This document shows positions 25,417-33,170 of a stretch of DNA of 64,000 bases, in pieces. The stretch covers positions 1,012,853 to 1,076,852 of the forward strand of contig NZ_LMPD01000001.1 in the NCBI RefSeq assembly GCF_001424305.1, given 5' to 3'. Position 1 is the first letter of the stretch, and each line of letters begins with the position of its first letter. The notes beneath the pieces are model-generated. The model did no database searches. It was not told the origin of the DNA and worked only from the letters and a program-made list of their open reading frames with translations. Made by a program: the position numbers and the translations under genes. Source of the stretch: Pedobacter sp. Leaf176. Lineage in GTDB: Bacteria; Bacteroidota; Bacteroidia; Sphingobacteriales; Sphingobacteriaceae.

Positions 25417-26691
25417 ATGAACATTCCTCAGTTTCAAACCATATTTACCGAGCTCCGAAACTGGCTGATAGACAAAGGTCTTTCTGATAATGAATTAATT
25501 TATTCTTACTTTTTTATCGGTTTAATTGGGGTTACATTATTCTTGTTTATTACTATCTTTTTAACAAGGCAGGTTTTTATTGGCGTAATAAAAAGCGCGA
25601 AAACAAAGTCTGATTGGCAAAAAGCACTTTTCGAATTCAGGGTTTTCAGGGCTTTTGCGTTAATATTCGGAGCCTATATTATTTACAATGCTGTCCCGTT
25701 TGTTTTTATAGACTTCAAAGTTTGGTTTTTTTACGCTTTAATTATTGCCAAAATTTATATTGTTCTGGCGGTGATGTTTGCCATAAACGCATTCCTCAAT
25801 GCAGTGGTTTCCATTATGGAATCCTCCAGAAAATACGCCGATAAACCCATCAGGAGTTATAAGCAGGTTGCCAAAATCATTTTTTACGTTGTTGGTTTCG
25901 TTTTAATTTTATCGATAATCCTTAATGAGTCACCTTTATATATATTTGGTGGATTTGGGGCGGTAACTGCAGTTTTTATACTGGTTTTCCGCGATCCGAT
26001 TTTAGGTTTCGTAGCATCTGTGCAAATGAGTGCCATTGACTTAGTGCGCGTTGGTGATTGGATTACCGTAGAAAAATATGGTGCCGACGGGGAAGTAACG
26101 GAGATCAATCTAACCACAATTAAAGTTCGGAATTGGGATAAAACTGTTACTATAGTGCCAAGTTATGCCATTGTGAGTGAGTCTTTTAAAAACTGGCGTG
26201 CTATGGAAGAAAGCGAGGGGCGAAGAATTAAACGGCACATTAACATTAAAATCTCCAGCATTAAGTTTTGTGATGAGGACTTGATTAATCGATTAATGAC
26301 TATTGATTTTCTAAGGGACTATTTAAGTGAAACTCAAGCTCAGATAGAAGCCTTTAACGCTGAAAATACAGTAAATCCTAATAGTTTAGTTAATGGCCGC
26401 CATATGACGAATATAGGCACATTCAGGGTTTATGCAGAAAAATACCTGGAAAGCAATCCTTACATCAATACCAATCTGACTTTTATGGTGCGACAATTAC
26501 AAGCGACCGAAAATGGACTTCCGATCGAAATTTATGTCTTCTCTAAAGAAAAAGGCCTGAAAAAATTTGAAGAGGTAGCAGCAGATATTTTTGACCATTT
26601 GCTGGCTGCAGTGCCTTATTTTGATTTGGAGATTTTTCAAAGCCCGAGTGGAAGTGATATGCGGGGTTTCGTAGGAAGAGGGAATGATTAA
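25417..26691 (+). CDS. Mechanosensitive ion channel, MscS family (YbdG-like)
   Basis: This 424-residue membrane protein has four to five helices in the first 190 residues and the MscS pore helix region FGGFGAVTAVFILVFRDPIL. The beta domain follows (VRVGDWITVEKYGADGEV, INLTTIKVRNWDKT). The soluble C-terminal part is larger than in MscS and includes SESFKNWRAMEESEGRRIKR, typical of YbdG. It would release solutes during osmotic downshock or act in osmotic sensing. It is a single gene between gene-free segments. Confidence 0.94.
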   Translation: MNIPQFQTIFTELRNWLIDKGLSDNELIYSYFFIGLIGVTLFLFITIFLTRQVFIGVIKSAKTKSDWQKALFEFRVFRAFALIFGAYIIYNAVPFVFIDFKVWFFYALIIAKIYIVLAVMFAINAFLNAVVSIMESSRKYADKPIRSYKQVAKIIFYVVGFVLILSIILNESPLYIFGGFGAVTAVFILVFRDPILGFVASVQMSAIDLVRVGDWITVEKYGADGEVTEINLTTIKVRNWDKTVTIVPSYAIVSESFKNWRAMEESEGRRIKRHINIKISSIKFCDEDLINRLMTIDFLRDYLSETQAQIEAFNAENTVNPNSLVNGRHMTNIGTFRVYAEKYLESNPYINTNLTFMVRQLQATENGLPIEIYVFSKEKGLKKFEEVAADIFDHLLAAVPYFDLEIFQSPSGSDMRGFVGRGND

Positions 26692-26861
26692 TTAAGCCTA
26701 AAACTCAATTTAAATCACGGTCATGCTGGTTCGATAGCCATTGGATGTATTTCAAGATATTAATAGTTAAGAACCTGAAAGAATTTAGGATGGCGGCCGC
26801 CTAGAGAAATGCATTTAAGAGTTTAAATTTGACTTCTTTTTAAGGCGGTCGACTATTGTAA
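26692..26861. other. Gap of 170 bases with a GGCGGCCGCC palindrome
   Basis: No gene is seen. GGCGGCCGCC (26792-26801) is a 10-bp perfect palindrome that stands out in an AT-rich gap; ATGCAT follows at 26809-26814 and GTCGAC at 26848-26853. No terminator is clear between the convergent genes. Confidence 0.5.
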
Positions 26862-27686
26862 CTATTCCCCCAAAAACGTTATACACTTTTCGCAAACTTT
26901 AAATAAGAGTGGCGGTAAAGTTTCGCTTTCGTAAGGATGCGATGTACCATAAACATGGTTTGCACCCTCTATTTTAATAAGTCTGCTGTTTGGATTAGCA
27001 TCAGCAAGTTTCTGAGCATGTTCAAAAGGAACATTTACATCATCGTCACCTTGTATAATCAGCCATGGGATATTGATGCGCTTTGCGGCCTCAATAATAT
27101 TTAAAGTTTCAGCGTTTTTTTCTAGATCCTCAAGCAGCGTTACATTTAAAGGCATTTGTTCTTTCGTTCTGGCATTGCTTACGAAAATTTTACCTGCTTT
27201 CTTCCATTCGACTTCCTGCTCTTTCTTCCAAAGACTGTCAAAGCTTGAAATGGCACTCCACGTGATTAACTTATTAATTCTTAAATCATTCGCCGCCTCA
27301 ATAATGGCTAAGCCACCCCCGCGACTGTGTCCGATTAAATTTATTTCAGTTTCTTTTCCATAGGCTTTTTCTATAAAATCGAGTACCGCATTAATATCGA
27401 AAAGTTCTTTAGAAATGGTATTGCTGGCAAATGTTTCCAGGTCTGTTACGTCTTTTGGATTATCTGCAGAAACACCGCTGTGCGATAAATTGAATTTAAT
27501 ATAACGATAACCATTGGAGGCAAAATATCGGGCAACGAGATTATGGGCGCCCCAGTCTTTAAAACCTTTGAAACCATGAATAAAAAGAACTATTGGGGTA
27601 TTTGGATTTTTATCATCGGAAGTTATGTCGCCGATAATCAATTTTGCATCTGAACCACTGAGGCTAAAATCATCTTGTATAATCAT
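26862..27686 (-). CDS. Cytoplasmic alpha/beta hydrolase (dienelactone hydrolase-like)
   Basis: This 274-residue protein has no signal peptide. The nucleophile motif is GHSRGGG near residues 119-125, the oxyanion region is FIHGFKGFKDWG, the acidic residue is in IQGDDDVNVPF, and the catalytic His is in GANHVYGTSHP. The sequence resembles the dienelactone-hydrolase/acylamino-peptidase-like group of small esterases or lipases. It stands alone, and its substrate is unknown. Confidence 0.88.
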   Translation of the reverse strand: MIIQDDFSLSGSDAKLIIGDITSDDKNPNTPIVLFIHGFKGFKDWGAHNLVARYFASNGYRYIKFNLSHSGVSADNPKDVTDLETFASNTISKELFDINAVLDFIEKAYGKETEINLIGHSRGGGLAIIEAANDLRINKLITWSAISSFDSLWKKEQEVEWKKAGKIFVSNARTKEQMPLNVTLLEDLEKNAETLNIIEAAKRINIPWLIIQGDDDVNVPFEHAQKLADANPNSRLIKIEGANHVYGTSHPYESETLPPLLFKVCEKCITFLGE

Positions 27687-27790
27687 AATTTAAGGACTTG
27701 GTACAAATTATAAACTTAAAAAATTTGATTTTGTTGCGTTTTTTAAAACGTGCGACGGGCAGGGAAATTGCTTTTAAACATTTGCAAAAA

Positions 27791-27852
27791 TTAATTAGCC
27801 ACGGAAACACAGAAATCACGGAGGAGATTAAAGTTTTTCGTGCTTCCGTGGC
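27791..27852. repeat. Dispersed CACAGA-type inverted repeat
   Basis: GCCACGGAAACACAG on the left and CTTCCGTGGC on the right form a broken palindrome. It belongs to the family also found at 34551-34594 and 39355-39473. Confidence 0.65.
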
Positions 27853-27954
27853 AAACAATAATGCTTAGGCATGCGCAAAAAGAGGAAAAATTATTAGAGA
27901 AAAGTTAAAAGCGATTTCTGTGGTGCGAGGGGTTATTCATCCCGATTTTTTATC

Positions 27955-28040
27955 AGGAGGTGCCTTCATGGTGGGTTGTTTTTAAGTTTTTACAAGCCGA
28001 AGTTTCCTAAACCTGATTGAACGAAAAGCCACAATTTTTC
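27955..28040. repeat. Dispersed repeat, copy A (partner at 34630-34720)
   Basis: Both copies share the order: a GGGAGG/CAGGAGG hairpin half, GTTTTTAAGTTT, a C-rich spacer, then TCTAAACC or CCTAAACC followed by GATTGAA. I judge them clearly related by eye but they are diverged. Confidence 0.6.
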
Positions 28041-28105
28041 ATTGTGCTTGTAGGTAAAGCAGGACTAACATAAAAATGAAACACATAACCCTGCTTTTCT
28101 AAAAA

Positions 28106-28507
28106 CTATTTTGACGAATTTCTATAATAATACCATGCCCATCCAATAAATAAAACCTGAAGTGGCAACCTTGCCCAGGCAATAAATGGCGTTATCAAAA
28201 CTTTTCCAAGCATAAAAGGTGCTAATTGAACCATGTAAATATGGGCAGGAATGAAAGCGATTAACATCAAAATCAAGAGTATTGAGGCCAGCTTTCTTGC
28301 CATGGAAAAAAGAAGTAAAATGCCTAATACGATTTCTGAAATCCCTGACAGGTAAATTAAAAATGAAGGTGCAGGCAACCATTTAGGTATTATATCGTAA
28401 TAAACATCAGCTGATACAAAATGATTTAATCCCGCCACGACATAGAGAACGGCATATATCCAAAGGAAGAGTTTGAAAGCGAATGTGCGATTGTCAATTG
28501 GATGCAT
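28106..28507 (-). CDS. DoxX-family membrane protein
   Basis: This 133-residue protein has four hydrophobic helices and the DoxX-like pattern WIYAVLYVVAGLNHFVSADVY, then SGISEIVLGILLLF. These proteins are found in many bacteria, sometimes as subunits of oxidoreductases or as methylamine-utilization MauE-like proteins; here there is no partner. It is transcribed away from hemA, from which it is separated by about 100 bases. Function unknown. Confidence 0.88.
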   Translation of the reverse strand: MHPIDNRTFAFKLFLWIYAVLYVVAGLNHFVSADVYYDIIPKWLPAPSFLIYLSGISEIVLGILLLFSMARKLASILLILMLIAFIPAHIYMVQLAPFMLGKVLITPFIAWARLPLQVLFIGWAWYYYRNSSK

Positions 28508-28573
28508 TTATTTAAAACCGTTCTAAATTGATGTAAATTACAGATTAATGACGGTGACATGCATCAACCATGT

Positions 28574-28581
28574 TACTTTTG
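28574..28581 (+). promoter_or_regulatory. Bacteroidota -7 box of hemA
   Basis: TACTTTTG matches TAnnTTTG exactly and lies 30 bases before the hemA start. No TTG stands at the expected -33 position; TTAATG occurs there instead. Confidence 0.5.
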
Positions 28582-28611
28582 TATCCCGATAATAGTTAAT
28601 AACGGAAGCAC

Positions 28612-29838
28612 TTGGAATATTTAAAAGTAATCGCTTTTACGCATCACCACATCGACCTGAAATCTTTAGGGAAATTAGTAATTTGTGATCAGAGTTTAGA
28701 TAGCAGGTTGAAGAATCTTCAAGCCGAACTTCCCGTTAGCGAAATTTTTTACATCGGAACCTGCAACCGTGTAGAGTTCGTTTTCCTGACCAAAGAAAAA
28801 ACCAACAAAGAATTCGTTACTAAATTTTTGACCGTTTTGGATATGGGTTTACCTCCGGAATTTATGGAGCGTTTCCTCGACAATGTTACGGTTTACGAAA
28901 ATGAAGAAGCTTTTAATCACTTATTGAGAACGTCTTGTTCTTTAGAAAGCCTGGTTGTTGGCGAAAAAGAAATCCTTGCCCAAATTCGTAAAGCTTATGA
29001 AAACTGCCGTGATGCAGGGTTTACCGGCGATTACTTGCGTATGATTATGGATAGGGTGGTGAAAACGGCAAAAGAGGTTTATACGCATACCAATATTTCT
29101 AAAAACCCTGTTTCTGTTGTTTCTTTGGCTTATCGCAAGCTCAAAGAATTAAATATGTGTGGCAATTCTCGTGTGCTCATTATTGGAGCTGGAGAAACCA
29201 ATCAAAATATTGCTAAATACCTTAACAAACATAAATACTCAAATTTTTCAGTTTTTAACCGTACACTTTCTAAGGCCGAAACTTTAGCTGACGAGTTAAA
29301 CGGAAAGGCTTTTAATTTAGAAAGTCTGGAAAGTTATACAGAGGGCTTTGACGTAATTATTACTTGTACAGGTTCTACTGAGGCTATTATCGATGAAGAA
29401 CTTTATGCCAAACTGCTCAATGGCGATACCGGCAAAAAGGTAATTGTTGATTTGGCTATACCGAATGATGTTGCGCCAGCGGTTATTCATAACAATCCAA
29501 TTCATTATATTGAAGTGGAATCTTTGAAAGAAGTGGCCCGTAAGAATATCCAGGAACGTTACAATGAATTGGTGCACGCCGAAGAAATTATCAGTAACAA
29601 CATCACTGAGTTTTTTACGGTTTTAAAACAACGCCGGATTGAATTGGCGATGCAGGAAGTTCCACGTAAGATTAAAGAAATAAAAAATACCGCCTTAAAC
29701 GGCGTATTTGCCGATGAAATTAGTCAGATGGATAACACTTCCCGTGAAGTTTTAGAACGTGTAATGAATTATATGGAAAAGAAATACATTTCTGTTCCAA
29801 TGATAATGGCTAAGGAAATTTTGGTTAAAGAATCTTAA
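28612..29838 (+). CDS. hemA: Glutamyl-tRNA reductase HemA
   Basis: This 408-residue enzyme reduces glutamyl-tRNA to glutamate-1-semialdehyde, the first step of heme synthesis by the C5 route. The catalytic Cys51 is in YIGTCNRVE. The NADPH-binding motif VLIIGAGETNQNIAKYL and the C-terminal dimer helix are present. The start is a TTG at 28612: an in-frame stop lies ten bases upstream and there is no other in-frame ATG before residue 80, so the TTG is needed for a complete protein. It begins the heme gene cluster, with hemC following after 489 bases. Confidence 0.97.
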   Translation: MEYLKVIAFTHHHIDLKSLGKLVICDQSLDSRLKNLQAELPVSEIFYIGTCNRVEFVFLTKEKTNKEFVTKFLTVLDMGLPPEFMERFLDNVTVYENEEAFNHLLRTSCSLESLVVGEKEILAQIRKAYENCRDAGFTGDYLRMIMDRVVKTAKEVYTHTNISKNPVSVVSLAYRKLKELNMCGNSRVLIIGAGETNQNIAKYLNKHKYSNFSVFNRTLSKAETLADELNGKAFNLESLESYTEGFDVIITCTGSTEAIIDEELYAKLLNGDTGKKVIVDLAIPNDVAPAVIHNNPIHYIEVESLKEVARKNIQERYNELVHAEEIISNNITEFFTVLKQRRIELAMQEVPRKIKEIKNTALNGVFADEISQMDNTSREVLERVMNYMEKKYISVPMIMAKEILVKES

Positions 29839-29978
29839 TTTAACTGTTTTTACATTGCCATCATTTCGAAGCACGAAGCAATCTTAAAGCGGTGAGTCGT
29901 TAATATTTCTAAGCTTAATTTTCCTTAATTTCTTAATGTTAAATTAATTGGAAGCAATTTTCTCTGCTTTCGTTTACT

Positions 29979-30117
29979 TCAGTCCGCTTTTCGTTCAAAG
30001 CTTTTTGCAGCTTTTTTTTCTCATTATGTCGTCAATGCGTGAGGAATGACGTGGCAGTCTTTCTCATCAATATATCAAAAAGCATTTTCAATCCAACGAG
30101 TTTTATAGAATTCAAGA
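29979..30117. repeat. Composite repeat, copy A (partner at 57526-57663)
   Basis: The shared block order is TCAGTCC-GCTTTTCGTT, a T-rich spacer, GTCATTGCG-GAGGAA-GACGTGGCAATCTTT, then a segment TCAAAAAxxATTTTCA-CAA-GTTTTA. The two copies are diverged but colinear over about 135 bases. Confidence 0.65.
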
Positions 30118-30279
30118 GTAAGCTTTTAACTCAAAAACTATTCTCCCGACTCCTCCTCGAAATAAGGAGGGAGTTTCCCTCAATGTTATATACAAATTAC
30201 AGTTTTCAACTTTGAACTTTATATTTTCAACTTCGAACTTACTTAATGTAACCTCACTGTCTCATTTTTAAACATTTTA

Positions 30280-30308
30280 TTGGATAAAGCCGTATTTCGT
30301 TAGATTTG
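30280..30308 (+). promoter_or_regulatory. Promoter of hemC (TTG-N18-TAGATTTG)
   Basis: TTG at 30280-30282 and TAGATTTG at 30301-30308 are separated by 18 bases, close to the Bacteroidota consensus. The hemC GTG starts 20 bases after the -7 box, so the 5' UTR would be about 13 nt. Confidence 0.65.
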
Positions 30309-30327
30309 CAAATCATTTAACAAAACA

Positions 30328-31908
30328 GTGAAGAAATTAACCATCGGAACACGCGGTAGCGAACTTGCTTTGTGGCAGGCCAATCATATTAAAGATGAAT
30401 TGGCGGCAATTGGCATTGAGGCAGAAATTAAGATTATTAAAACACAAGGCGATAAAATCCTGAATTTACGTTTGGATAAATTGGAGGGTAAAGGTTTTTT
30501 TACCAAAGAGCTGGAAGAAGAGCTTTTGGGTGGGACAATCGACCTGGCTGTACACTGCCTTAAAGACTTGCCAACCACGCATCCCTCGGGTTTAACTATC
30601 GCTGCCATTCCACCACGTGAAGAAGCGACCGAATATCTTTTGATTTTAAAAGATTGTGTTGATGTTTCGCAAAAGCTTTCCTTGAAAAAAGGCGCTATGG
30701 TGGGTACATCTTCAAACAGGAGGAAGGCGCAGCTTTTGGGTTTGCGTTCTGATTTGGAAGTAGAAGATTTACGTGGGAATGTTCCAACCCGCATTCAAAA
30801 ACTTCGTGATGAAAATTACGATGCAGTTATGTTGGCTAAAGCCGGAATTAAACGTTTGGGGTTAGATGTCAGCGAATTTCACGTTGAAGAATTGGAACCA
30901 ACTGAATTTGTGCCGGCACCGGCTCAAGGCGCTTTGGCTATCCAAATCAGGGAAAATGATAACGAGCTATTTGATGCACTTCAAAAACTGCATGATGCTG
31001 CAACTGCTGAAGAGGTTGGTGTAGAACGGAAGGTGCTTAATCTTTTTGAGGGTGGCTGCCACATGCCTTTAGGCTGTTATTGCAAAAAAGAAGACGGCGC
31101 CTTCGAAGTATGGACTTCCAAAGCGGAAACTGCCGACGATTTTCCTGAGCGTTTGTTCTTACGTTCTGAAACAACAGTTGGATTAGCAGAAAAAATAGTA
31201 GCCAAATTTTCAAAAGAAAGAAAAAAACCTGCAAAGGTTTTTATCTCTCGTGAAATTGGCGAGCATAGTTATTTCCGTAAAGCTTTAGAAAGCAATAATA
31301 TAGAAATTGAGGGTCGTTCTTTGATTCGTACCTTTCCAATTGTGACTGTTTTAGATCAGTTTATTTTAAAAAATATCGACTGGATTTTCTTTAGCAGTAG
31401 AAACAGTGTGGAATATTTTTTCAACTTAAAGCCACAATTGCCAAAGAAAACACAGTTTGGTGTTGTAGGACGAGGTTCGGAAGATGCTCTACGCAAGTTT
31501 AATCATTTTGCCGATTTTGTTGGTGCAAGTGGCGACATTAGTGAGGTTGCGGAAGATTTTGCGAAATTGGTTTCTGGTAAAAACATTTTGTTTCCAAGGG
31601 CACAGGACTCGTTACAATCGATTCAGAAATCTTTACCAGTTGATGCAAAAATTATCGACTTACCAATTTATGAAACGGTGATTGAAGAAAATATTGACCA
31701 AAGTTTTGCTGACGTTTTGATTTTTACCAGTCCATCAAACGTGGATGCGTATTTTGCTGATAATTTATTGGAGCCTGGCCAACAAGTGATTGCAATTGGA
31801 AATTCTACCGGCAAGAAATTTGATGAAATGGGCGTGAGGTATACATTACCATACGCACCAGATGAAATTGGGTTAGCGGAAGCCGTTTTTGGATTAGAAA
31901 TAAAATAA
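30328..31908 (+). CDS. hemCD: Fused hydroxymethylbilane synthase and uroporphyrinogen-III synthase (HemC-HemD)
   Basis: This 526-residue protein combines two successive steps of heme synthesis. Residues 1-295 are HemC: TIGTRGSELALWQANHI at the start, catalytic Asp80 in HCLKDLPT, RGNVPTRIQKL, and Cys244 in EGGCHMPLG, which carries the dipyrromethane cofactor. Residues about 303-526 are a HemD fold: KVFISREIGEH, IDWIFFSSRNSVEYF, VVGRGSEDALRKF and DVLIFTSPSNVDAYF. The fusion passes preuroporphyrinogen to the cyclising domain before it closes spontaneously. The start is GTG, preceded by a good promoter. No separate hemD gene is seen in the cluster. Confidence 0.96.
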   Translation: MKKLTIGTRGSELALWQANHIKDELAAIGIEAEIKIIKTQGDKILNLRLDKLEGKGFFTKELEEELLGGTIDLAVHCLKDLPTTHPSGLTIAAIPPREEATEYLLILKDCVDVSQKLSLKKGAMVGTSSNRRKAQLLGLRSDLEVEDLRGNVPTRIQKLRDENYDAVMLAKAGIKRLGLDVSEFHVEELEPTEFVPAPAQGALAIQIRENDNELFDALQKLHDAATAEEVGVERKVLNLFEGGCHMPLGCYCKKEDGAFEVWTSKAETADDFPERLFLRSETTVGLAEKIVAKFSKERKKPAKVFISREIGEHSYFRKALESNNIEIEGRSLIRTFPIVTVLDQFILKNIDWIFFSSRNSVEYFFNLKPQLPKKTQFGVVGRGSEDALRKFNHFADFVGASGDISEVAEDFAKLVSGKNILFPRAQDSLQSIQKSLPVDAKIIDLPIYETVIEENIDQSFADVLIFTSPSNVDAYFADNLLEPGQQVIAIGNSTGKKFDEMGVRYTLPYAPDEIGLAEAVFGLEIK

Positions 31909-32037
31909 AGAGCTTAAAGACCAAAGTCTAAAGCGGAAAAATAGCAGCTTCGCAATGATGACCGCAAAAAGCTAAATTCCCGAAAAATAATACAATACTC
32001 AAGTCTTGATACTTGATACTAAATACTTGATACTAAT
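31907..32037. repeat. Two heptad arms between hemC and hemB
   Basis: Left arm: GAGCTTA AAGACCA AAGTCTA AAGCGGA. Right arm (31996-32037): ACTCAAG TCTTGAT ACTTGAT ACTAAAT ACTTGAT ACTAATA. The right arm ends three bases before the hemB ATG, so it forms the leader of hemB. Confidence 0.8.
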
Positions 32038-32040
32038 AAA

Positions 32041-33009
32041 ATGTTACACCGTCCGAGAAGATTAAGGAAGAACCCGTTGGTTAGAGAGATGGTAGCCGAA
32101 ACCCGACTATCGAAGGATATGTTTGTCTATCCGTACTTTGTGGTGCCGGGAACGAATGTTACACATGCCATTGAAGCTATGCCAGGTGTTAACCACTATT
32201 CGGTTGATATGTTGACTAAGGATGTAGAAGCTGGGATGAAGAAAGGCTTGAATAAAATCATGCTTTTTGGCGTCGGCGATGATAAATCTGCTGATGCAAA
32301 GTCGGCGTATCATGACCATTCCTTGGTTCCTACCGCGGTTCGTGAGTTGAAGAAACAATTCGGTGAAGATTTATATGTTATTACCGATGTTTGCGTTTGT
32401 TCTTACACTACTCACGGTCACTGTGGTATTATGGAGAACGATTACGTTCAAAATGATAAAACGGTTGATGTAATTGCGAAAATGGCTTTGACACATGCTC
32501 AGGCAGGTGCCGATATGTTTGCTCCTTCGGATATGATGGACGGCAGAATTGAAGCCATGCGTAATTTGTTAGACAAAAATGGCTTTGTAAATGCAGCCAT
32601 TATGAGTCATGCTACAAAGTTCGCATCTGCTTATTATGGCCCGTTTAGAGAAGCGGCCGATTGTGCGCCAAGCAAAGGCGACAGAAAGGCCTATCAAATG
32701 GATTTTAGAAACCCGATCGAAGCTTTACGCGAAGCACAGCTTGATGAGCAGGAGGGGGCAGACGTATTAATGGTGAAACCAGGTTTGGCTTATCTTGATA
32801 TTATCCAACGTTTGAAACAGGATACAAACTTGCCTATTGCTGTTTATAATGTTTCAGGTGAATATTCAATGGTCAAAGCAGCTGCAGAACGCGGCTGGAT
32901 TGATGAACAAAAAGTGGTGATGGAAACCATGCATGCATTTGCGAGAGCTGGCGCAAGTATAATTACCACATACCACATCAAAGATATTTTAAATAACGAA
33001 TGGCTTTAA
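32041..33009 (+). CDS. hemB: Porphobilinogen synthase HemB (ALA dehydratase)
   Basis: This 322-residue enzyme condenses two 5-aminolevulinate molecules to porphobilinogen. The active-site lysines are Lys193 (SHATKFASAYYGP) and Lys246 (LMVKPGLAYLD). The metal site is of the cysteine-rich zinc type: Cys118, Cys120 and Cys128 in VCVCSYTTHGHCG, as opposed to the Asp-rich Mg type. Length is normal. The ATG follows directly after a heptad repeat array, so no ordinary leader is present. Confidence 0.97.
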   Translation: MLHRPRRLRKNPLVREMVAETRLSKDMFVYPYFVVPGTNVTHAIEAMPGVNHYSVDMLTKDVEAGMKKGLNKIMLFGVGDDKSADAKSAYHDHSLVPTAVRELKKQFGEDLYVITDVCVCSYTTHGHCGIMENDYVQNDKTVDVIAKMALTHAQAGADMFAPSDMMDGRIEAMRNLLDKNGFVNAAIMSHATKFASAYYGPFREAADCAPSKGDRKAYQMDFRNPIEALREAQLDEQEGADVLMVKPGLAYLDIIQRLKQDTNLPIAVYNVSGEYSMVKAAAERGWIDEQKVVMETMHAFARAGASIITTYHIKDILNNEWL

Positions 33010-33010
33010 A

Positions 33011-33165
33011 GGTGGAGGGTATAGGGTTTAAGGCTTAAGGTTTCTTGGCCAATCCCATAACATTTCCACTCAATAAATAAAAATAGGTATTGCGATGTTA
33101 AGTTTTTAGGCTCAGTGCTTTTAACCTTAAACCTTAAACCTTACGCCTTTTACCTTATACCTTAA
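33011..33165. repeat. Inverted pair of heptad arrays between hemB and hemL
   Basis: Left arm (33011-33045): GTGGAGG GTATAGG GTTTAAG GCTTAAG. Right arm (33119-33165): TTAACCT TAAACCT TAAACCT TACGCCT TTTACCT TATACCT TAAT. The arms are inverted relative to each other around about 70 bases of unrelated sequence. The right arm ends five bases before the hemL ATG. Confidence 0.88.
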
Positions 33166-33170
33166 TAAAA

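Larger units (their letters stand above)
27687..28105. other. Gene-free stretch of 419 bases with two dispersed repeats
   Basis: 27791-27852 holds a CACGGAAACACAGAAATCACGG repeat with the partial inverted arm CGTGCTTCCGTGGC. 27955-28040 holds a second repeat (TTTTTAAGTTTTTACAAGCC, then CCTAAACCTGATTGAA) that is also present at 34630-34720. No gene or RNA is seen between them. Confidence 0.65.
29839..30327. other. Gene-free stretch of 489 bases, repeat-rich
   Basis: It holds a half GTCATTGCGAGG-type repeat (29850-29887), a TCAGTCCGCTTTTCGTTC segment (29979), a further GTCGTCAATGCGTGAGG repeat (30028-30063), a short hairpin ACTCCTCC/GGAGGGAGT at 30150-30173 and, at the end, the hemC promoter. 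29979-30117 matches 57526-57663 in order of blocks. Confidence 0.7.
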
